In this document: positions 31,976 to 44,100 of the stretch, one piece after another
Position numbering within the stretch: position 1 is the first letter of the stretch
How the letters are laid out: every line of letters starts with the position of its first letter
DNA from: Nectonema munidae
Taxonomy: Eukaryota > Nematomorpha > Nectonematoida > Nectonematidae
Length of the DNA: 64,000 nt
Assembly (NCBI GenBank): GCA_030549495.1
Contig: JAUIRK010000065.1
Span: forward strand, 630,001-694,000
Direction of reading: 5' to 3'
The notes under the pieces: model-generated
What the model saw: the letters and a program-made list of their open reading frames with translations, nothing else
Databases searched by the model: none
What the model was told of the DNA's origin: nothing
Made by a program: the position numbers and the translations under genes

Positions 31976-33696
31976 GGGCATTACTAAAAAATGAGCAATA
32001 GTGGGCAATACTGGGCAAAATTATATAAATTGATTTAAAACTTATTTGAACTATTTTATTTTTAATTTTACTTTTTATATGGAAAAACAAGAATATATAA
32101 ACTTTTTTTAGCTTTTTCAAATATTTCTAAAAGTTTTTCAAATCCAAACAATTTCATAAATAATTTTCTAGACTTCTATTCAAAACAATTCAAAAAACCA
32201 GACGAAATTAAATTTGTCAATGACCAATTAATGACTTCAATGTGTTGAACCAAGTATAATCTATTCTTATATAATTTGAAATACTTGTAGTTTTATTCAA
32301 TTCAGAAATTTATCAATATTCAATATAATATTTTTTGCTTTAAAATTTTTGTTGAAAAAGTTTACAAGTAAAATTTACAATATTTACAGAAAAAATAAGT
32401 ACAAAATCATTATTTCTGGCAGTTCGTCTCTTGCATTTCAACAATGTATTTTTTCACTAAAAAAAGACTCTACTTAACGAACTAGTTAAAAACGAGTTTA
32501 CTAACTATAACTATAAAGTGAAACTACTACCACGATTTATTCATTATTAAATGCGACCTTAGTTATGGTTTTCTTCTACCAAATGAATAGAGTGTATACC
32601 ATTATCTCTGTTATAGTTCGTATATTGCATACATTGGCCCGCGTGAATCCTTCCCGCTGAGAGTTTTAATCCGGCCCGCATAGAATTTTTTGAAAGATTT
32701 ATGTTGCGCGCTTACTGTGTGCGATATTAAACAAATTCATTTTTTTTCAGAAAAAAACTTAGTTTTCTTGTTGAAACAGTGGCCCTTGACTTCATTATTT
32801 GAAGACGATTTTAATAAAAATTAAAGTTGAATTTTAAGATATTTCCAGAGGGGATCATTTTCGATTTACTATTAGTTTTTAGTATTTTCTAGTTAGGATC
32901 AATAAATCAACGTTATTGGTGTTAAAATTATCTCTTTAATCTTGTAATATACTCATTTATTCTAAAAAAAACTTTTTTATTAACATGGCAAATACTACTC
33001 AATTTCGATCTTTGATGCTTTTTCCTTTAATAAACATTTTCCCGCATATGTTATGACGGTGATATGCATTATTGCATCAATAAAATAATGTAACGGAAAA
33101 GGCTTAACCGGTCTACTGACGGCTATGGTCTTAGTTGTTTAAATTATCAAAAACAAAAAAAAAAGGTTGAAATACAAAAGGAATTAAATCCTTTGAATAA
33201 AAATTTAAATGGAATTTTAATTTTTTTCTCAAATTGTTTAAAAAAATAAGTATTAAATACATATGAATAAAATATATTTAAAATTTTTTTAATTGTTTGG
33301 ATTTAAAAATCTTGTAAAAAAAATTTGAAAAAGCTAAAAATAAACGTGTATATTACTGTTATTCCATGAGTCAAATTTAAAAATAAATTACTTCAAATTA
33401 TAAATCAATTTATATAAATTATATACTAAGCCTCATATCTAAATTTTTTGAAAAAAAATTTTGCACCTTAAAATTTTTTAAATTGTTTGGATTTGAAAAA
33501 TTTGTAGAAATATTTGAGAGAGCTAAAAAAACATATATTCTTTTGTTTCCTTTTAAAAAGTCAAATTAAAAAATAAAATACTTCAAATTAGGTTTAAACC
33601 AATTTATCTAAATTATATACTTAGCTCAATATTGAAATTTTATATAAAAAAAATTGTCCATTATTGCTCAGTATTGCTCGTTTTTTAGTAATGCCC
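31976..33696. mobile_element. 1.7-kb element with ~180-bp terminal inverted repeats
   Basis: The left end GGGCATTACTAAAAAATGAG at 31976 is matched in inverted form by the right end at 33696. The arms stay alignable for about 180 bases each (shared blocks include tttttagct, ttcaaata and tccaaacaattt). The right arm is followed inward by a second diverged copy of the same unit (33289-33470). The centre is AT-rich and contains a 60-base piece with ggcccgcgtgaatcc (32637-32690), typical of a hAT-type terminus. There is no open frame of note and no clear target-site duplication. Confidence 0.6.
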
Positions 33697-33720
33697 TTTG
33701 TTTCCAGCTTAATTTACCAA

Positions 33721-33938
33721 CAGTCTATCAATGATCATATCTTTCTAACGCAACGAGAAGCACACTCTACCAAAGAACCTATGCTTTGAGTGAAGCGAAA
33801 AACAAACACTCTACCAATGATTCAATGTTTCGAGGGCAGCGATAAACAAACACTCTACAAATGATCTTATGTTTCGAGTGCAGCGAGATTCAAACCCTAT
33901 ACCAATGATATTGTTATATATTGTTTGTTGCTGTAGGC
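33721..33938 (+). repeat. 44-bp minisatellite, about five units
   Basis: Units start at 33763, 33807 and 33851 with exactly 44-base spacing. A diverged unit precedes them (33721) and a partial one follows (33895). The consensus contains cactctaccaatgat, atgtttcgag and cagcga. Two more decayed units appear at 34298-34360 after a gap. Confidence 0.75.
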
Positions 33939-34439
33939 ATTTCGATTGGTTGAAATATAATTATTGACATAACAGATGACAGAATATCATACAGCAGAAA
34001 AATACACAGAAAATAATTGTATAATAATACATAATAATTTCAAGTATTCCTTTAGAAATGAATTTTATTTTATTTTAAACTTTTTCAACTATTTTCGATT
34101 CACGTTAGAAAATCAATCAAATCTGTCAAAAAGGAAAATCGTTAATTCAATAATCGTAAAATTTTTTGATGAAAATCAATCAAAGTTATTAATAAAAAGT
34201 GATTTAAAATTGCAACACACTTCAAAATTTATTTTTTTTATCAACTATATTTATAACTAGCCGATCACGTGGTCGTTTCTATCTTAATTTACAAACACTC
34301 TACTAATAATCCTGTTCAAGGGCACCTAGAAAAAAACACTTTACCAATGATTCTTGGATTAGTTCAGGAATATTAGACATGATCAAATTAAAGGATGAAT
34401 CTTTCTATTTTAATAAAAAAAATAGAGTTTTTTAAAATA

Positions 34440-34620
34440 TATATCTTCGAAAATAAAAAAAATAAATGTTAAAAAAAAAAAATTATTCAAACATTTAAAT
34501 TTAGTTTGAGAGAAATAATGGAAAAAAAAAAAAATTTTTTTGGGGGGGGAGAGAAAAAGAAAAAAAAAATTTTAATAGTTTTTTAAAAAAAAACACACAC
34601 AAAAAATAAATTATTTATTC
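34440..34620. repeat. A-rich low-complexity tract with a G run
   Basis: Long A runs broken by tttttttggggggggg and gagagaaaaagaaaaa. Simple sequence without coding content. Confidence 0.6.
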
Positions 34621-34839
34621 TTTCAGTTTCTAAACTAGAACAAAGGAATCGTCATTTCATATTATCGAGAAAATGGAGAACAACCTTAAGAAAAATATTT
34701 TTGGTTTTTCAATCAATCATGTAAAAGTTTTCATTTATATTAGATATAATTTATTATCTTTATAAATCAGAATATTTTCTTTTTTGAAATTAATAAATGT
34801 CTCCAGTACAATATCTTTCCAGATATTCTAAAAGTACAC

Positions 34840-35500
34840 AAATTCATCCCAATATTTAAAAAAAGATAAAAAATAATAATTAAAATTATAGACCGATTTC
34901 GATTATTCCAATCTTTTCAAAAAATCTTTGAAAATTTTTTACACACTCAACTTGCCCCAAACCTCGAATCCCATAGCATAATTAGTAAGTTTTAGGAAAA
35001 ATAATTGTTATGCGATAAAAAAAAAGATATTTTGATATCCTTTTTAGATCCATCAATAGTTTTCGATAGAATTAGTCATAAAACGCTAAAACAAAAATTA
35101 TATAGCCAAGACATAGGTATATAGCCTTTGTATTATCTTCTTTCTTATCTTCAAAATAGAATGCAAAAATTATAAGTAATAAAACCTATTCAAAAGCATC
35201 ATCTATCATATGTGGAGTTCCAAAAAGCTCCATTCTTGCCATTATTTATTTAATGTATATAGCAATGATGTTTTCTCGTAATTTAATATTTTCAAATTTT
35301 TATTGTTGCTTACGATATCTCTGCTTATGTATCACTATCTACTATCAAAACACATTGAGAAGTAAATATAAATTTACACATGTCTGAATTCAATTCCCTA
35401 TTTTTATGGTTGAAGCATAACAATTTTAGAAAAATTTAAGTGTATGATGATTTCTCGGAAATCTAACTTGAAATATGAATTTTTGAAATCAAAGGGTACA
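34840..35500 (+). pseudogene. Decayed LINE reverse transcriptase
   Basis: In broken frames: KFIPIFKKR, DRFRLFQSFQKIFENFLHTQ, ISFLDPSIVFDRISHKTLKQ, LSYVEFQKAPFLPLF and AYDISAYVSL. These line up with PIxKKG, NYRPIS..SKifEk, FLDlSkAFDtisH, GVPQGSiLgPLLF and YADDt of non-LTR RTs, in that order. Multiple stops and frameshifts are present. The strand is opposite to the better-preserved LINE at 36126-37933. Confidence 0.55.
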
Positions 35501-36028
35501 CAATACAAGTAGTTGAACGAATTAAAATTTTAAGTCTAATTTTCAATAGTAATTTCATGGACTAAGCTTAAATTTGAATAGGATTATATATCGTTGAAAG
35601 AATTCCTTAATAGGAAAATCAAACTTATGATATATAATATAATAATATATAATAAATTTATTAATAAAAATTGGAAAAAAAAAGATAAACATTGAATAGT
35701 GTATCGATCAAAATTAGCATCTCATAAATTCATTTCTGAAAGAGATCAAAGGAAGATGGATCTTCATCGGGATGACTCCAACAGAAGTTATAAAAAAAGG
35801 AGAAAAGAAAGGTCAAAGGAAGTAAAATGCTCATCGAGATGCACTCCAGCAGAATTTGGAAGAAGAGTAAAGGCAAAAACAAACATGTACAAGAATATCA
35901 TTCATAAGATATACACACAAATATAAAAGAAGTATTTATCTAACATAAGTCAAGATATACATAAGCATAAACACGTATTCTCATGTATACATAGATAAAC
36001 ATATAATACATACATAAACAAAATAATA

Positions 36029-36120
36029 CACACATATATATATATATATATAAACATAATGAATACAAACATTAATATATAAAAGAATAATAAAAAAAAT
36101 ATATATATATATATATGTAC
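36029..36120. repeat. Two (TA)n microsatellites in the LINE 3' flank
   Basis: Alternating TA tracts of about 20 bases at ~36033-36052 and ~36098-36116, just 3' of the LINE stop on the minus strand. They may be the simple-repeat tail of the LINE. Confidence 0.6.
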
Positions 36121-36125
36121 ATATA

Positions 36126-37460
36126 TTAACAAAATATTGTCCATGAATAGAAATGACCAGAAAGAACAATATTTGTGACAGATTTTTTAAAACGATCATA
36201 GCAAGAAAAGTCAAGGTAGTCGCAAAAACAATTAATATACTTAGTAGTCTTTAGGATTAGAGACCTTAGTTGAGGGTGGCAATTTAATGACTCATAATGA
36301 AGGGAATTACTAGTTCTGGTAAAATACGAGTGATAACTATTATTTAAGGCGAAAAAAATAGAGAAGTCAGAAAAATGGAAAAGAACGTTGTAAAAGAAAA
36401 TACAATGCATCATAGAGTTGATCTGAAAAATATCCAGCTCAGTATCCGAAGGTGAACACATAAAATTATGGTACCTACAAATCAATTTATTTAATTTGTT
36501 GAGTAAAACCTTATTTGAAGAACCCCAAATAATATTAGCATATTTTAGATGAGGATAAATATGTGAATAATAGAGGATCCTCCTAACTGAAGGAGGGAGG
36601 AAATTTTTATATTTGTAGAAAATGCCAGAAAAGCGGGACACCTTAGTTAGAACATTCTTGATATGCACAGACCAAGAGCGATTTTCCACGAAAAATAAAC
36701 CCAAGTAATTGAATTGACTAACCCGTTCGATGGATTTATCATTAATTCTAACATTAAGATTGGCAAACGCCTTGCTCCTAGTAAAAATTAAATATTTGCA
36801 TTTGTCAAAATTCAAATGAATGTGATTATAATGAGACCACTGAATAATATTAGATAAACACAAGTTAACATTGTTAATATCAGATATAGAAGACAAGTTA
36901 AAGGTTAGAGCCACATCATCAGCATAGATAACTGGAGAGCAGAAATAAGGCAAAATTTTCACAATATCATTTATAAATATAATAAATAAAAACGGCCCTA
37001 ATATTGAACCCTGAGGTACACCAGATTTGATAAAATGTACTTTAGAATTGATACTGTTATACGATACATAAAAATATCTGCCAGAGAGGTAAGATTTAAG
37101 CCAATCGTTGATATGTGATCTAAAGCCCATGCGAAATAACTTATATAATAGAAGAGAGTGAGATACTGTACCAAAAGCGTTAGAAAAATCAAGGAAAGTA
37201 CAAATAGATGAATGAGAAATATTAGAAGAAATATCAAGAAAAAATCTAAGAAGGGCTAATTCAGTAGACCTGCCCTTGGTGAAAGCAAACTGTCGTTCAC
37301 TAATCAAGAAATATTTTTCAGCAAAACTAATCATCTTGGTAAGTATGAGTTTCTCAAATACTTTGGAAAAACTAGATATAATAGAAATAGGACGATAATC
37401 CTTTAAACAAGAGCCTTTTTTATTAGATTTAAGTATAGGGACTACTTTAGTATACTTCAA
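36126..37460 (-). pseudogene. LINE reverse transcriptase, main part (444 codons open)
   Basis: RT blocks in order: VVPILKSNKKGS, DYRPISIISSFSKVFEKLIL, RQFAFTKGRSTELALL, CTFLDFSNAFGTVSHSLLLY, SGVPQGSILGPFLFIIFIND, VIYADDVALTF and the thumb FNYLGLFFVENRSWSVHIKN. A C-terminal tail ends at YSWTIFC. The catalytic YADD is intact, but the FLDF block has changed (FxDlSkAFD to FLDFSNAFG, so the second Asp is lost). The open frame begins at the RT start because of a one-base indel in a T run at ~37484 that separates it from the upstream linker. A jockey/CR1-like type is likely. Confidence 0.75.
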
Positions 37461-37933
37461 AATGTTAGGAAAAGTGCCAGAAAAAAGGAAGAGTTATAAA
37501 GAAATAGCAAAATATCTTCAATTATAGGTAAAGATAAGACTAAGATATGCATGTCAATGTCATCAAAACCACAGGCCTTTTTATTTTTAATGGAAGAAAT
37601 TGCTACAATTAAATCATCACGAGTGAATGAAGTAGAAAAAAAAGTTTTTTCATTCAGAGGAACAACTCTATCAATATATTTATAACTATCAGCGTCCACA
37701 TTTGCTTCAGAACTCGAAAAAGCTTGAGCAAAATCAGAAGAAGTGAAAGCATGAGACTCAGCATACAATCTATTATTAAACAATTTATTTAAGGTTTTCC
37801 AAACTTTATTCTTTTGGCCAGATGTAAGTTTACAGCTGAAGTAGGCCGTCTTAGCCAAATGAATTTTGTTTTTATAAAATTTTAGAAAATTTTTATATTT
37901 AAGGTTGATATCAAAAGTGTATTTATTCTTCAA
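37457..37933 (-). pseudogene. LINE linker upstream of the RT domain
   Basis: 158 codons, including KNKVWKTLNKLFNN, FTRDDLIVAISSIKNKKACG and DDIDMHILVLSLPIIEDIL, the KSxKxxGxDxI region that opens non-LTR RT domains. The frame is lost at a run of six T (~37484); one base fewer or more would continue into NILKYTKVVPILK of the next frame. Confidence 0.65.
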
Positions 37934-38200
37934 CTTTTTATATAATTTTTCTTTGATAGATTTTAGTTTACAAAGTTCAGTTGTGAACCAAGGATGTTTA
38001 CTACTTGAACAATTAGTATTCTTAACTAACGGAAAGGATTCATTGAAAATTTTCCTAAAATGATTTAAGAATAAGTTAAATGATGTATCAGGATCAGAAA
38101 TAGATAGAATATAACTGAAATCACAACTATTTAGACAATTAACAAAACGTAACCTATTAAAATGAGAAAAGACTCTTCTGAATTATATGATATATTAATT

Positions 38201-40461
38201 ATTATGATATTAATGTGTTTATGTTCATCTTATTTATACTAGAGTTGATTGAGACGAAGGAAAGCTCGAATATCCTAAACTTGAGAATCCGAGTTTTTGT
38301 GTAACGTGACAAAAAAAATATTTTTTTACTTTCGAAAATTAGAAATTTTTACTTCGTTACGGTTACAAAATGTACGACTTCTAAATTACCAGTTTTTGTT
38401 CGGTATGAAATTGAATTAAAAATTATTTCCCATAATTAAAAATGTGAAAGTGTCATTGGCAGAAATTCACTAAGACTACTAAATCTTAACAAATCCAATA
38501 GGATATCTCGCTACCATATTTTGTTTTACGTCATATTTATATATTATTTTTAATTATAATTATCCCATCCATGCAAAGTGTTTAAAAAGAAAATTTATAT
38601 TTCTTATTTTTAGACTTACTTTTGAAATATTTTGATTGTTTTTTAATAGAACCTTTTTGATGATTAATGTAAATTTTCAATTTTTGTAAATTACAATTTA
38701 AAAATACCCTATATCAAAATATAGTACAAATGCCTTAAATTTTAATTAACTATGTTTTCTTTGCTTGGAGCAAGTTTTTCATTCATTCTTTTAATTAATA
38801 CGTACTCCTGATAAATAACCATTATTAGATTTTTGTAATTACTAGTTTTCTAACTGGTATTTGAATGCTAAATTTTTTGAAAGAAGAATAACTAGTTATT
38901 TTCTTATAGAGGATTATCAGTACTTATAAGCAAAAATAACCTAAACAGGCAACTGCAGGGCTGACATGCTGGCTTTTTATCACCAATAACCTCAAATTAG
39001 GCCTTTTTGAAAGCATTTTGGCCATCAAATGTCAAGTTTGACTATTTAATTTTTTTGTCCCATGTTTATTAATGAGATATATTTTTTTGAATTCAACGTT
39101 TTTATAGTATATTATGTTATAAACATTAATAAAATTATTTTTAAGTGAATGTATTTATCTTATTGACGAGATTTTGCAACACATCACAATATAAATAATT
39201 GAGTGAGTAAGCTATCATAACCCTAACTCTTTACTTTACTTCAATTAAAAAGATTGATTCACTAAAATTTCCGTCAGTTCTTTTTAACGCGAGCTTTTTA
39301 GTATCGTTTTTTTTTTATTTCATACTACATAAATCCTCTAATTAAAAACTTTAATCAATGTTTTGATTACTGTTTACTTAAAAATTCAAATATACTTTAT
39401 TGAAACTAAATTTTGAAAATATACCAATTAACTTTTTATGCTTTTAAATAAAGAAAGTCAATTGACGATATAACAAAGTGTTTTCTCTTGTTACACGATT
39501 ATTTAGTTTACCAAATAAAAATTAAAAGTTACTTTTTCAAAATATATATTTAAAATATGTATCTCAAATAAAGTAAATCTTTTATTATGTGCAAAAAAGA
39601 AAGAAATAAATGAATCTTAAAAAAGGATTTATGGAGAAGTAGTAAGGGAGGAGTAGGCCTTTTTGTGACAAGCAAAATCTTCAAACTTTATTTAGTCAAA
39701 ATAAAATATTCCTAATAACCCATATTAAGACTAATATTTATTTTGGTATTTTTTTGTGTACTATTTGTTACATAGTTTTATTTCATTAGATTTTATCCTT
39801 ATTTTTACATAAGATAGAGACTGCCACCTATTGGTAGGAAATGGTAAATCTATGCTATATTTATACCTTATAATATTTTTGTTATGCACATGTTTTATTA
39901 TTTTTCTCATAATATGAGCATTACCGAACAAGCGATGCACGTGTTTGGTGTAATGTAGCCTTTTTGCTTTTTCAATTGACTTTCTCAGCACAAGTCACAT
40001 CATTACATGCATTTCTATTTTATAAAAAGAATATACTGTACTTCTCATATTTTAAGCAGCCTTACATTCATTGACTGAATTCTTTTTTGCATAACCTTTG
40101 TCGTATGCGTTAATCGGGATCTTCAAACCCTGGCTAAGTCTCTTAGCTAAGGTTTTATTTCCTAAAATAAGGAGCTCTAATTGTATGTTCAACCCTTGAA
40201 ATAGTAGTGTTATTTTAAAAAGTAGAAAGGCCTTACATCTAAAAGTATCTCGAAGGTAACTACTGCAAGTTAAGTCATGATTCGCAGTGCCCTCTAACTG
40301 CACTATATAAGGACTTGCTCTCTTACTTATTCGTGTGTCTTTTCACTGCTAAATTACTCTGATTTCAATTAAAATGAATCCTATTTGTTAACTAGTGAGT
40401 GGAGTATCTCTTACATTAAATGATGAACTTTACTTCATTACAAGTATTTCCATTAAATATA
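38201..40461. other. AT-rich DNA, no gene seen
   Basis: About 2.3 kb without a supported gene. A TATATAAGG at ~40305 could be a promoter element, but nothing coding follows closely. Confidence 0.45.
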
Positions 40462-40471
40462 TTACGTAGCG

Positions 40472-40611
40472 TGAGTAGGGTTGGTTAGATGCTAGATCCG
40501 ATAATTCAAGGTCTTCGGTTCGATCCTGCATCAAGCCTGCTTTCCTCATAGTTCGATGCAAGCGGCGCAATTGTGCCTTCTCGATGAAAACACCCTATGA
40601 TACCTTTACCT
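40472..40611 (+). mobile_element. tRNA-derived SINE with 10-bp target-site duplication
   Basis: Flanked by TTACGTAGCG at 40462-40471 and 40612-40621. The body contains an A-box-like ttggttagatgc and a B box ggttcgatcctgc, followed by a family-specific tail (catagttcgatgcaagcgg ... gatgaaaacaccctatg). Related copies lie at 44250-44385 and 54150-54312. It sits about 470 bases upstream of the DDX55 start. Confidence 0.75.
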
Positions 40612-41085
40612 TTACGTAGCGCCATTGTGAGTGGGGTGGCTGTTCAATTGCCTTACGAAACGTTACATGTGCAGGAGGTGGAGTTTTGAAAAAGGAAGAT
40701 CAATTGAAAAATTGTTTTACCACCACCAATACGATTGAAAATTAAATTAGGGGACTATTTGTTCATGAAGATAATTCAAAAGATGAAACTTCTTTAAAAT
40801 GATATTGGCAAAGAATTGCTAACGAGGGTAATATCAATACAAGAGTTTGTTGAAGTGGTAAGTGAGAAGAGGGAGGTGTTACATATGCCTGAGGGAGGGA
40901 GAGTTGAAATTTCAATAACTTTATTAAAAGCTATTATTTTAGATTGAAAGCTTTATATTATTTTTTAATTTTGCCAAAAGTGTGTGCAAAGTCTTGTATC
41001 GTACCTTAGAGATGCATGGCTCAAATGATGTCTACATTTTATCTTATTAAATAAGACCACTTTATTGTTTTTAAGCTTTCAATAA

Positions 41086-41187
41086 ATGGCGGCAAAACAG
41101 TCTTGGAAAGAAATAAATCCGGCCATAGACGAGGATATCATAGAATATCTGAAAAGCAAAAACTTCAGCGTTCCTACTCCTGTTCAA
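41086..41187 (+). CDS. DDX55: DDX55 exon 1
   Basis: Codes residues 1-34 up to TPVQ of the Q motif; the donor CAA|gtaaac is in phase 0. The open frame runs past the donor to a stop at ~41286, but homology ends exactly at TPVQ. Confidence 0.88.
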
Positions 41188-44100
41188 GTAAACATGTTAT
41201 CATCAGTGTCTCTTCACTTTTATATCTTTGTTTTATCGCTTAACCCTAACTACATTTTTTCTGAATACTTTTCTTCTGTGCAATGATAAAATGAATCAAA
41301 AATGTTTGGCCTGTGCCATGAATTTTTATTCACTTTCTTTTTTCAATTCACCTCTCTATGTAAATATGAATTTATAGTTTTACCTTTTTCATATTATTTT
41401 AATTGACTCTTTAATAGATTCCATCTAACTTGTACTCCCTACAATCTTCTAGTTGTAGTTACATTATAAATTACGCTTTTTATCCAATTTCATAGGAAGT
41501 ATAAAAGAATATAAAAATTCGCCACCATAAAATGCGAAATGCTTTTAAATTTCTCTTCTAAAAAATATTTCTAGCCAAAGTTTTTACATTCGTATTTTAT
41601 ATCCAGAGTTGCAGATTTAGATGTATATTATGCGACTTCTACTCAAAGTTCTGAAAAATGTGTCTTCGACTCTAAATAATTAATAAATGCGGCTATGATT
41701 CCCACCCTAAATCCTTTAAAATTTAAAATACTTCAAACCTAATTCCTACATCAGGCTTCGACTAACTAAAGAATGGCGACTCACAAGAATTCAGTTTATT
41801 TTTCCATTTTTTAAAACACTTGTGAAAAGTTGTTTTGAATATTTGAAATAAATTCAACTCCAGTTCATAAATTTTATTAAATAGCGATTCATAATGGTAC
41901 GCAACTCCGTTTATATCATTAACAAAAAATTTCTTATGGTTCGCAATAGACCTGTTCAAATTCCGGTCTATCCTATAATATCAAGACTAGGACTGGACTA
42001 GAACGTCTATAGTTATAATCTGATTATATCTAAGACTACAGAATATGTCTAGACAACATCATTTTAAAATCGGACTAGTGGTCGATGTCCTAAACGAAGT
42101 TTTCTAGCTTACGGTTACCTTCCATGAGAGGTGAATAATCAGTCATACATATCAGATATAAAATGTGTTTATTAATTTACGTGTGCAAACCAGGAATTAG
42201 TTCTTGACACGGTATAATTTACAAAAAATAAAGAGGAAAGTAAATGCTAAGATGAAAGTCTAAGATTTGATAATTGAAGATGCAATAAAAAAATTAAGAA
42301 AAGTTCTTTAATTTGAAAGACGATAGCTTGTGTGAACAAATAATTTAACAATATTGATTCCGAAAAGCTGAAAAAATGAACAATAAAAGAAGTTTGTTTG
42401 ATGGAATTGTCGAACTAAGAAAGCGTGTGTTTGAATTAAAGAATATAGGAATTGGGAGTAAAGAATGAAAAGCATTTGTCACCGAAATATTGAAAAAGTT
42501 CATGTGCAGAATAAATAGGAAGTTTTATTTTGCAAATGTGTTAGATCTAGATGTGACTGATAAAAGAGGGATAAACAGAATTCCGATATGTGTTAAAAAG
42601 TATCAAGAAAAAAACAGATACTACATCACTAAACATGTCTTCAATAGTTTAATTTGATTTTTCGTGTTCATACACCAAGGTAAGAAGAAGCGAAATAATT
42701 TTACAAACGTATCGCATAAATTTGAACGTGACATTTTTTTTTATATAAGGGGCCTTATTATCCTCAATTGTTACCTTAATAATCTCTGGAGGGACCTTCT
42801 GGATACGCGATTCTATCTTATAGATATCTGCACTAAATATATAATTTTATTGCTTTTTCAAGAGTAATAAATACCCTAGCACTTGTCTCCCATTTAATGG
42901 TGTTCTTTCTATCAAAACCTATAGTTATTATCAATTGTTTGTCTTGAAAGGCCAAGAGAAGTTTGCTAGTCAAGTACACCTTATCAAAATGGAATGAAGG
43001 AAAAAAGTATGCTCATTCAAGGTTTCTTCATGGGACCTCAATATTGCGAATATAATTTTCCAATTCAGCATTTTTTATTCACCTGCTTCCATTGCGTTTT
43101 ATCGTTGTTAGGCGTCATCCATTGCACTTTTCCTGAAGAAGAAAGATGTTGCCGTTCAAGCTGCAACGGGAAGTGGCAAAACGCTCGCCTTCTTAGTTCC
43201 TCTTGTCCAGTTGATACGAACTCTTTTGACGCAGTCAACAAAAAACGAGGTAACAATTTTACTTTTAAACTCTTTTGTATCCTTGATTTTACACACTTTA
43301 ACTTTTGTATTGTTAAATGATTTCCTCTAAATCATAAATTTCTTGCTCAAGTTAATTTGCCCATTTTTAAACTCAAAATGGAATAATATGAATGTCAATA
43401 TTTTTAATAGGAAAAACTGTTTTTAAAAAAGGAATAATAGCCGAGTAAAAGTGGTAGATATTCTGCAATTTTACTTTAAGTGCCCTTGTTGTTGTTGTCG
43501 ACCTATACTGGCAGGTATCTCGTAATCACCAAGTGGCTTAAAACGTATAAATAAGTATATATGTGTAAGAATATTTTAAAGAGTATATGCAGGGATATAT
43601 GTAATATAATTTGGGAATTAGGTGGTACCCGTTTGTCCTTGCATTTTCAAAGAAGGTTGGCTGCCTGGTGTGGGTTAAGTCAAAGCGGGAAAAGTGAAGA
43701 TTTTGGGGGAAAATTTTTTTAGCAATGTTTTTAATAACAGCAGTAGTTGTATTGATGAAGTTCAAACAACGGATGAAGAAGTAGATGAAAATGTAGGAAA
43801 AAAAATTTGCCGAAAAAATATGCAAGATTCAATTGAAAAAATAAAAGATGTAAAACTAATTTGTTTAGAAAAAGACTATTGTAAAATTCAACATCTTTGC
43901 ATGGGTGAACAAAAGTTTGAAATGAAACAAACACAAATTGATTCTCTTAATACAACAAAAAGTGACTTCTTTTTTGAAAAAAGCTTGATCTTATACGTTT
44001 TCTATAAACTCCATCATTAACATTTTTTCTTGCAATTTTCAAAATTAGTGGTCTGGAAATACCACAGAAAACCAAATATTCAAGCAATCCCTTAAAATAG

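Larger units (their letters stand above)
36126..38200 (-). mobile_element. 5'-truncated LINE (non-LTR retrotransposon)
   Basis: Holds the linker and RT domain (37933-37457 and 37460-36126) and stops near 38200 without an endonuclease domain. That is the usual result of incomplete reverse transcription. The 3' side ends in a TA-rich simple repeat. Confidence 0.75.

Noticed and set aside
33721-33938. Regularly spaced repeats resembling a CRISPR array
   Set aside because: The 44-base units are contiguous with no unique spacers, and the DNA is eukaryotic.
43694-44020. 108-codon open frame in DDX55 intron 2
   Set aside because: No recognised domain, AT-driven codon use and no splice signals connecting it to DDX55.
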